Source: Naganishia liquefaciens (lineage: Eukaryota; Basidiomycota; Tremellomycetes; Filobasidiales; Filobasidiaceae). From it: DNA of 64,000 nt. The stretch covers positions 62,001 to 126,000 of the forward strand of contig BLZA01000018.1 in NCBI GenBank assembly GCA_013423385.1, read 5' to 3'. Position numbers and translations under genes: made by a program. This document shows, piece by piece, positions 56,718 to 64,000 of this stretch (position 1 is the first letter of the stretch; every line of letters starts with the position of its first letter). The notes under the pieces were generated by a model, which was not told the DNA's origin, made no database searches, and saw only the letters and a program-made list of their open reading frames with translations.

Positions 56718-59700
56718 TCATTCTGGGCGTCGGCGAAAAGTCGAGGACGCCCTCGCAGAGTCGATCCTGGCGCCAACGGCCGCCCTTTGATCGAGCTCTC
56801 GTCTTTGGTCCGCCTCGAGTCCAGGTATCAGTTCGGCCATCAGCTTCGCCGCTTCTTCCCTCGCGGCCTCGGCCTCGTTGCCCAAGAGATTGGTGGCCTT
56901 CAAGGGAGTGTGAGGGGGTTGCTCGACGGGGGCGGCAGCGGGCAAGGGATCAACCTCCTGCTGTGCCGTCGTGACGCGGCGGCAGGTTACCGTCAGGATT
57001 GCGGCGATCGCCTTGCGCTCCAGCTTGCGCTCTAGCCTGCGCCAGCAAATCCTGAGCCTCCCGATGAGCAGCGTCCGCTCGTGCTTGCAAGGCGTTGACA
57101 TCATCACCCGCTTGAGATTGGATGCCGGGGACATTGATACGTCGTCGTTGCAGAGGACGATCCGATGCATTCGTTGCCGCCTCCTCGTCATCGCTGTCGG
57201 TGTTCTCGAAGCTCCTTGGCGATCTCTTGGAATTACCGGACGTTGTTGGGGCGGGTTGTCCATCAGACGGTCCTGGCAAAGGAGCCCAGATCACTCGTTT
57301 GGTCGATCGCGGCTGGGTCTCGGTCAACGGCAAAGTGGGATGCTGTTGTTGTAGTTGTTGCTGTAGTTGTTGCTGTTGTTGAAGCTGTTGTTGAAGCTGT
57401 TGTTGAAGCCGTTGTTGAAACTGTTGTTGAAGCCGTTGTTGGAGCTGTTGCTGCTGCTGTTGTTGAAGCTGTTGCTGTAGCTGTTGCTGTAGCTGTTGTT
57501 GTAACTGTAGCTGTTGTTGCTGCACCAACAGAGCAAGCTGGCGCAAGTCGTCCAGTTGACGAGCGCGACGGGCTGATTTGACAAGGCGCGCACATAGATC
57601 GCGTCGAGAGAGGCGGACGATTGCGCCAGGCAAGTGCCTGTCATGATGTCTACCAAAGAAAGATCGCATCGGACCATAGAAGAGCGACGATTTTCGTCTC
57701 AAGAGCGATGTGGATTTGAATACGCATGCGCGAAGTTGACGTCCGACGCGTTTGCCACGGCCCTGTCGATGTCCGACACGTTTGCCGTGAGCACGTCGAG
57801 CCTTGAGCGCATGATTGGATCGCGGTCGGCTGTCAATCAAAGGGACACACGCTTGAGGATGCTGCTGCTGTTGCTGCTGCGCTTGAGCGAGCTGGCGCAA
57901 TTAGTCCAATCGACGAGGGCGACGGGCTGGTCTGAATAGGCGAGCGAGCGCGTCCCGACGACAGAGGTGGACGATCGCGCCAGGACAGTGCCTGTCGTGA
58001 CGCCTACCGAAGAAAGATCGCGTCGGAGCGTAGAGGAGCGACGGTTTTCGTCTTGAAAGCGGCGTAGATTTGATGGCGCACGCGCGACGTTGATGTCCGA
58101 CACGTTTGCTTCGAGGATGTCGAGCATTGCATTTTCGGAACACGTTTGGCGATGAAGAAGTAACAGTCGGCGAAGAAGTAGCGACGTTGGGCGGCGAAGA
58201 AGCGACAGTCGGCGGAGCAGTAGCAAAACTTGACGGAGAAGTGACAACGGTTGACGATGAAGGAACCATAACCGGCGATGCGGTAGTGACGGTTGGCGTT
58301 GAAGAAGCGACAGTCGGTGAAGCAGTAGCAAATGCTGCCGGTGGAGTAGCAATGGTTGGCAATGAAGTAGCAACGGTTGCCGATGGAGTAGCAACGGTTG
58401 CCGATAGAGTAGCAACGGTTGGCAATGAAGTAGCAACGGTCGCCGATGTAGTAGCAACGGTTGCCGATGGAGTAGCAACGGTTGCCGATGGAGTAGCGAC
58501 GGATGGCGATGGAGTAGCAACGGTTGCCGATGGAGTAGCGACGGTTGCCGATGGAGTAGCAACGGATGGCGATGCAGTAGTGACGGTTGGCGGCGCAGGG
58601 AGACTGCCGTCCGGCGTGTCGCTCGATGTGGGCGTGGATGCAGTCAGATTCAGCTCAACTGGCGACAACATTCCTTTGGTGGTTCCGAGCGTCTCAGCAC
58701 TGGAAGCCCTCTGGTCAGTACGAGACCCGGCGAGACCTTTGTCGCGATTAACATCGGCTCCGAGCGCTCTGTTCATCTTCCCGATGAAGAGTACGTTTCG
58801 CAAGTCACCCTCAGTCCGCTGGAGTTGGACGTCTCGTCAGTAAGGATACGCAAGATGACGTCTAGCGGAAATCACGTACACTCGGGTTCACCACTCTGGC
58901 TTTGGGTTTCGGAATTTCTTTTTTCTTCTCCGACTCGACTTCCCCCTTGTCCGGCAGACCGAAACGTCCCGCTTGATTCGGGTTGGATTGTATACCCTTG
59001 TCTTCTTCCTGTTCATCATCGGATTCGCTGTCGCAATACCCCTTCCAGTCTTCCGGCATCCCGAAGCGATTCCGTCGTCTCGGTGCCGGTGTGGACTTCG
59101 TTTCCTCGTCTTTCTTCTCGCCATCGTTGCACTTGCTGCTGAGCGTTGGGTCCGGTTTGGAATCCGAGCCCTTGTCTGCATCCTGTGCATCGTCGGAGTC
59201 GCTGTCATCCCAGTTTTCCGGCATCCCGAACCAACCACGTCGTCTCGGTGCCGATGCGGACTTCGTTTCTTCGTCCTTTTTCTCGCCATCGCCGCACTTG
59301 CTGCTGGGCATTGGGTCCGGTTTGGAATTCACGCCCTTGTCGTCTTCCTGTCCATCATCGGAGTCACTGTCATCCCAGTTGTCCGGTATCCCGTAGGGAC
59401 CATGTCGTTTGAAAACGGCCTTCGGTTCGTCGACCTTTTTCTCGCCATCGTTGCAGTCGCTTTCCAGCAGACCGTCACGACCGGCGTCCGTCCCTCCGAG
59501 AGGATCTTGTAGAACGGCGAACGAAGCGGCTTGCTCGGTTTGATGACCGACGCACACCGGCCATGCTCCAGGCAGCTCGCACTTGCGACATTGCGGGCAA
59601 TCGACGATGGCGAGATTGGTGATCGTGGATCGAGCAGCGAGGTAGAAGGCGACACAAGACGCCAAGAGGTGTTTCAGAGGAGGACCGAGGATCATGACTG

Positions 59701-60334
59701 ACATTTCAAACAGCCACACGGCGAGGTTTGCGACCAGGCGATCAACTCCATTGAACGTGATGCACAGCCAGAAGAACGACAGCACTGCCTGCCCCCAGAT
59801 CACCAATGTGCCGAGGAAGCAGGCTTTCTCAAAGTAGTCGGGCCATGTGCCTGTAAGGAAGATGACTCTCAGTCAAATGTGAATGTTCAAACGCATTCAG
59901 TAGACTTACTGGACGGGAACGCGTCCTGGCAGAGGTTACTGGCATACAAGAGAAGCCACACGAAGCCGAGCGCGGGGATTTGCCAGAGCATCTTGGAGTG
60001 CAGAAGACGTGATGGTAGTACGACTGTTGCAGACGAGAGACGTATCGAAGAGCGAGACGCATGGGAAACGAAACGCGATGCGTATATGTGAGCAGACTAC
60101 TATGATGTACAAAGACTTCCTCATCGGGAATGCGATAGAGCTGATTCGGAAGCGCCTGGAGGGCCTGGAACCATGTAAACAGGTCAGGACGCGAACACAG
60201 GTGACATGGGAACCAAAACAAGGTCAACTTTACCTCCAAAGGACCCCTCCAAGCTGGTCGATCTGCGCTTACCGAGCCCAGAAATAGGCGACAAGCCCAA
60301 CCCTGGGTTTTCCAGGTGTCTTGATGATACCCAT
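56718..60334 (-). CDS. Repeat-rich putative membrane protein; gene model uncertain
   Basis: No known family. Start 60334 (MGIIKTPGKPRVGLVAYFW) with short introns joining helices: KSLYIIVVCSHIRIAF, MLWQIPALGFVWLLLYASN, FLGTLVIWGQAVLSFFW and LLASCVAFYLAA, about five membrane segments. A CPQCRKC element follows. Then three acidic repeats of about 54 aa (58974-59465; DGEKKDEETK...RFGMPEDW), a run of about 20 heptads (58145-58600; VATPSAT), two copies of an NVSD domain (about 57540-57800 and 57890-58125; DENRRSS, QPVALV(D/N)WT), a Gln/Leu run (57340-57535) and a coiled coil (ADAAHREAQDLLAQARA; GNEAEAAREEAAKLMAEL). The frame changes between blocks are not all explained by clear introns, and one NVSD copy has an in-frame stop. 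So it is either one complex gene, two genes, or partly decayed. Confidence 0.4.
57340..57535. repeat. CAG/CTG-type glutamine-leucine repeat
   Basis: Imperfect trinucleotide repeat built from gttgttgaagctgttgctgt-type units. On the minus strand it codes runs such as QQQLQQQLQQQ. Confidence 0.85.
58145..58600. repeat. 21 bp minisatellite, about 21 copies
   Basis: Period 21 bp, unit close to gatggagtagcaacggttgc, with several variants. All reading frames on both strands stay largely open. On the minus strand the unit codes VATPSAT. Adjacent units near 58380-58570 are nearly identical, which implies recent expansion. Confidence 0.9.
58974..59465. repeat. Three tandem repeats of about 165 bp coding acidic modules
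   Basis: Units near 59301-59465, 59136-59300 and 58974-59135. Each codes C(N/G)DGEKK, an Arg-rich patch, (Y/F)G(I/M)P(D/E)(N/D)W and an acidic DSDSDD stretch. The two lower units are more alike than either is to the first. Confidence 0.88.
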
Positions 60335-60631
60335 TGCAGTTTTGCGCTTGGCGTGCATGAGAAACCCGCGTAAGGTACGAAAGGACGGAAGGGCAGGTGT
60401 TGATTGTCCATGACAGTGAGGAATTTTGATGAGGAAAGAGCGGGAAGTTGCGCGGCACCGGGACCGGCATTGAGGGCAATTGAGGTTTGATCAAGGGTAA
60501 CAGGCAAATGGCGAATGATGACGAAGATCGCAAGCAGCGCGGGCTTTCGAGCGGGGTAGCATGCGTCGAGCAGAATCCGATGGCTATGTAGTATCACCGT
60601 TTGGCCCCTCACTCCTTCAGCCCTTCAGCCC

Positions 60632-61048
60632 TTGATGGAGACGCCCATAGATAGTGGGATACGACCAAACGACGTGCGAAAACGCGCGCGCAGAGACAAG
60701 AAAACTGCTGTTCCTCTGCTACTGGAGCATCAGTCCGTGATGCGACAAGTGCAAGTACAAGCCCAAGCCGCAGCTGCTCACCCTAGCTTCCCAGCTGCTA
60801 CCGCCGAACGCCCACCCGTGCTGCATGCTGCATGCTGCTGCATGCTCTGCCCGTCCTTCGTGGCTGCCCGCATCACAGCTGACCAACCGACGCCGATCCC
60901 TGCTGCCCCCGTCCTTTCGGTGATCGCCCCTTTCGAGCCGACCCGCTTCTCGCGGATCCTCCACTCCGACATTCGCCAGTTGGGTTTCATTGATGTTAAT
61001 GGTCGAACGTATCGTCTGATGAGAGTCGTCGTCCGTCCGTCACCTTGA
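60632..61048 (+). CDS. Hypothetical small protein
   Basis: 138-codon ORF from 60632 (MMETPIDSGIRPNDVRKR). Not recognised. Basic N-terminus, a Gln/Ala stretch (QVQVQAQAAAAHP), a Cys cluster (HAACCCMLCPSF) and a better-structured end (FSRILHSDIRQLGFIDVNGR). It sits 298 bp from the repeat-rich gene, divergent from it. Only the open frame and composition support it. Confidence 0.3.
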   Translation: MMETPIDSGIRPNDVRKRARRDKKTAVPLLLEHQSVMRQVQVQAQAAAAHPSFPAATAERPPVLHAACCCMLCPSFVAARITADQPTPIPAAPVLSVIAPFEPTRFSRILHSDIRQLGFIDVNGRTYRLMRVVVRPSP

Positions 61049-61158
61049 ATTGCATCACCACAGCGACAGCCCGCCTGGCTTCCCCACCGCTCTGCCGCTT
61101 CGCATCGGCGCCTAGATCCGTCATGCATTGTTCTCGACGAACGGAACGCGGCAAGATG

Positions 61159-61419
61159 TCCAGCTTCAACCATCGTCCGCTTGTACGTCAACGACACTTC
61201 ACTTGCCCCAATCGCCGCCGTGGGCTTGACTTGCTGACATTGATTCCCTCTTCCGCACAGGAATCAATCGAGACGCCGGACGAACGGGTTTGGAGGCCAC
61301 TTTTCGCGGCTCCAGGTCAAGCGCTCCAGGTTGAAGATGACGGAATCGTGAGCGATCAGGCGAGTTTGACAGAGACCACAAAGAGCCAGAGGGATGGGAT
61401 CACGACGAGGGACCGGTAA
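61159..61419 (+). CDS. Hypothetical very small spliced protein
   Basis: Possible start 61159 (MSSFNHRPL). An intron of about 75 nt (gtacgt...ccgcacag) leads to ESIETPDERVWRPLFAAPGQ and ends ITTRDR, stop near 61417-61419. About 60 aa. Not recognised. Good splice signals and a clean frame are the only evidence. Confidence 0.3.
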   Translation, partial: SSFNHRPLVRQRHFTCPNRRRGLDLLTLIPSSAQESIETPDERVWRPLFAAPGQALQVEDDGIVSDQASLTETTKSQRDGITTRDR

Positions 61420-62220
61420 GTGGAGCGAGTGACGTGTTGTGCGATCCTGATTCTTGCGCGACTTGCGTGACGTTTGGGTTTTCGCCGATCTTGCGGTCCG
61501 ACATCGTTATTCGTCGAGATTTGCCGTTTTACTAAGCACACGCCGCTGCGCCCAGTCCTGACTCGACGGTCCTGCGTACGTGACGGCCGTCCAATCTGTC
61601 AGGGGTCCTGACAACATCGCAAGCCATCACTTCGCCGCATCGAGTCACGTGTTGTTCGCGATCCAGACGAGCTATCGAGCGGTGCCGCCGCGTCATCAGC
61701 CGTTGGTGAGCTCGTAGGTAGCATTCCTCGTCGTCCGCCGTCCCGCCGCCCGCTTGTCCAATCCTTTGCGTGCTTGGAGACGGGAGCTGGGAGTGCTCTA
61801 GTGGGAAGCTACGTATGAAACGGCAGACGAGTTGTAAGCCCGTCCGATTGGATACCTAGCTCATAGCCTAAAGGGTCTGCGGTCTCGCCCGGCCTTGCAT
61901 CACTTGCGGTTGCGACTTTTGGAGTCTGCTTGTCGAGCTGCGCAGACGGGTATACAGCTCAACTCTGCCGAGCTAGATGCCATACCCCTATATGACCCAT
62001 GCCTACTACAAGATATCTTGACTCGACATATGACATGCCAGGCTATCTACGTATACGCTTCTGACACGATGTGAATCCTATGTGGCCATGACCGCCACCA
62101 ACCTAAAGTGATGCGCGTCTGGATTGGTCGGATGCGATGTCTCCTGCATGATCTCGCATGTCACGCTAAGACCGGAAAATGTTAGCCATGCTTATGAAGA
62201 AGGCCGGCGGCAAGTACTGA
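61420..62220. other. Intergenic
   Basis: About 800 bp with no supported gene. 3' side of the SGNH hydrolase gene. Confidence 0.4.
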
Positions 62221-64000
62221 CTAGTGGTCCCCAGGCGTAACCTTCTCGTCGATATAAGCGACGCTATACAAAATATAAAGTCAGCGTACACTGCGGGATC
62301 GGAGGTTCGCATCGCGCGGGCTCAATGGATTTACCTAGCCACGTTGTACTGCTTCGACCACCATCCTGGTAGACGTTTGGCTCCCGCCTCATTGTCGTCC
62401 ACCCAGCACTTGGCGTCTCCAAGGTCGTACCGCTGACTACGGAAGTAGTACACGGCAATCCTTTTCGCGACGGAGCAAGTTAACAGGCCGCGCGGATGTT
62501 ACTGCCACCGTAACGACTCACCTTCCCTCGGCCACCTTGATATCCACGCGGATTCGTGCACCAACCTGATCGCTGACCCAATAATGCTTCTCGTTGTTCC
62601 ACACATACTCTTCCCACCCATCCGCATCGGTCGGACGCATGGGATGCTCCGGGTCATTGGCATCTGCGCAAAACATTTCCGGTTGCACGAGATGCATCAG
62701 GGCATCCGCGTTCGGTGGGTCGGACTCGGGCGAGGAATCGGTGACGATTTCGCGAAGTGGCGTAAAGATCTCCGACAAGGGAAGTGCGTATGGTGATAAT
62801 TTCGAAAGGAATCGACGCGGTTCATGCGCAATGGCAGTAATAGCGGAATCGTTGAACGTCTGTTCCCAACCTTCTGGAGGATTTCGAGGGTCCGTCATGC
62901 GAGGTGTGTCAAAGGGGAAACTGATATCGATCGCCGACACGAACTTGTCCTTGGTCGCGAGCGTTCGTATTGGGTCGAGCGGGATCGGTAATCCGAGGAT
63001 TGAGACTCGGCATAATTCGTATTCGAGGTACGCCGTCAATATGTCAGCCAGCAGGCGCTTCGACAGACAGTTAAAGATAAGCTGTCCGAGTTGAATAAGA
63101 GGAAGATTGGGCTTACATGGCCTCGAACATTCGGATGCAGCCCATCATCCACCCAGAATGCCTTCCTTACGCTTCCCGGCCATCGAAGGTACGACTCCCA
63201 CACCATGCGCTTGAGACTCAGGTACGGAATGTCATAGTAGGTTGCGATCGGCAGATGGACGAGCTGAGGGTCGGCATAACCCTGGTCCAGGGCAACGGAT
63301 GGCGCCCAGGCGCCGAGAATTATGAGTGCTGGTGAGGAGGGCAGGTCGAGTAAGGCGCGAAGGAGTTGGTCGAAAAAGTGTTGATAGAGGGCGGATCTGC
63401 ACCGATGGGTCAGAGGGCATGCAGGAAACCGTAGGGAAGGACGAGCTTACGCTTGATCGTTCACGTCGAATTCCAAGATGATGAGGTCGACGTCTTTTGG
63501 TATATGGTGCGTCTGGGAAGTGGAAGATCAGTACCGCATCGGCCGCAAAGCAAGCTGGCATACCCCACAGAAAGCATAATAGCTAAGACGGCATCAGCTA
63601 CGTTCAAAGCTACTGAGAAATCACTTACCTCGAATCCATACCACCGATGGCACCGTTCATTATACTGTGCTTCTTGTACGGTGATAGCGGTAGTCTCTTA
63701 TCGAGCCACTGCTTCAGCAGTGTTGTGTAACATCCAGGTCCCGCTGGATCTCCCTGTGGATGCTCAGGCGACGGATGTGCGGCGTGACATGCCGATACTA
63801 CTCGAAGATTAGCTGAAGCCAGAAGAGCGACAAAGAAGACGTACCGCTTCCTCCCAAGATTCCAACCTTCAATGCTCTTCGTTCCCGCTGAGCCTTTTCC
63901 AACATGCGTTGAACGCGCCCGCCCGTACCTGTGAAGAGTCTACTTCGCTCCAAGGTATCTTTGCCGTAGATATCACACATCCGTTCGCCCTCCGTCTGTA
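62221..64000 (-). CDS. SGNH/GDSL-type hydrolase-like protein, 5' end off the right edge
   Basis: Fungal SGNH hydrolase-like protein, probably acting on an ester or acetyl group of a carbohydrate. The 5' part lies beyond 64000. The first visible segment (RMLEKAQRERRALKVGILGG) leads into block I, GGSVVSACHAAH, where the usual GDS is GGS. After the next introns: NGAIGGMD, IPKDVDLIILEFDVNDQA (block III Asn), PALIILGAWAP, and block V WVDDGLHPNVRGH with the Asp and His. C-terminal beta domain: GWEEYVWNNEKHYWVSDQ, AVYYFRSQRYDLGDAKCW, then VAYIDEKVTPGDH, stop 62221-62223. About eight introns. A broken duplicate of its middle lies 6.9 kb to the left. SGNH assignment rests on the block pattern; substrate is unknown. 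Confidence 0.7.

Noticed and set aside
58106-58843. Plus-strand 245-codon ORF with VATVADG repeats
   Set aside because: The 21 bp repeat leaves frames open on both strands. The minus reading continues from the flanking membrane and acidic exons, so the plus ORF is taken as a shadow.
58973-59512. Plus-strand 179-codon ORF that looks like a repeated membrane protein
   Set aside because: It is antisense to the acidic repeats. Complement of Asp/Glu/Ser codons gives Leu/Ile/Val/Phe-rich readings, which imitate membrane helices.
1-64000. LTR retroelement, DNA transposon or virus-like insertion
   Set aside because: No reverse transcriptase, integrase, transposase or capsid-like protein was recognised, and no long terminal repeats were seen by eye.
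1-64000. tRNA, rRNA or CRISPR features
   Set aside because: No cloverleaf with A and B boxes, rRNA core or regularly spaced repeat array was found by eye. A tRNA scan would be more sensitive.

Overview
This is a nuclear window from a filamentous fungus, most likely a basidiomycete, probably Agaricomycotina. Genes are closely packed on both strands and most are cut by many introns of about 45-70 bp. The set includes a class I-III chitin synthase, an Itr1-type inositol transporter, Csc1, Pmt1 and a DUF6699-type protein. No tRNA, rRNA, CRISPR array or transposon with recognisable enzyme domains was found. Exon joins were made by hand from GT/GC...AG signals and family conservation, so inner boundaries are approximate.

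Left third (1-24.9 kb): the 3' end of a haspin kinase gene (+); a large ArAE/DUF2421 membrane transporter (-); a GlcNAc kinase (+); a small uncharacterised gene (-) that starts 30 bp past the stop of KRE33; KRE33/NAT10 RNA cytidine acetyltransferase (-); TFIIA large subunit TOA1 (+); a 2.3 kb gene-poor gap with a tandem repeat and a decayed propeller-like gene; the CSC1/OSCA mechanosensitive channel (+); an FAD amine-oxidase-like protein (+); and a disordered protein with a five-cysteine motif (+).

Middle (24.9-44 kb): an uncharacterised, possibly decayed gene (-), phenolic acid decarboxylase (-), protein O-mannosyltransferase PMT1 (+), cytochrome c haem lyase (-), tRNA pseudouridine synthase PUS1 (+), cullin-1 (-) with two microexons, a mitochondrial-type protein (+), and a DUF6699-like gene (+) that I resolve into 14 tiny exons.

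Right third (44-64 kb): chitin synthase (-) and a GT18/MGAT5-like glycosyltransferase (+) sharing a 411 bp divergent promoter; a myo-inositol transporter (-); an intronless PLP-homeostasis protein (+); a broken partial copy of an SGNH hydrolase gene; a repeat-rich putative membrane protein locus (-) with four classes of tandem repeat; small ORFs; and the SGNH hydrolase gene itself (-), which runs off the right edge.

Functional links are loose. PMT1, chitin synthase and the GT18 enzyme all feed cell-wall or secretory glycosylation. CSC1, the inositol transporter and the ArAE protein are membrane transport. KRE33, PUS1 and TOA1 are RNA modification and transcription. The main novelty is structural: GC-AG introns, 10-16 nt microexons and the fast-evolving repeat locus at 56.7-60.3 kb.
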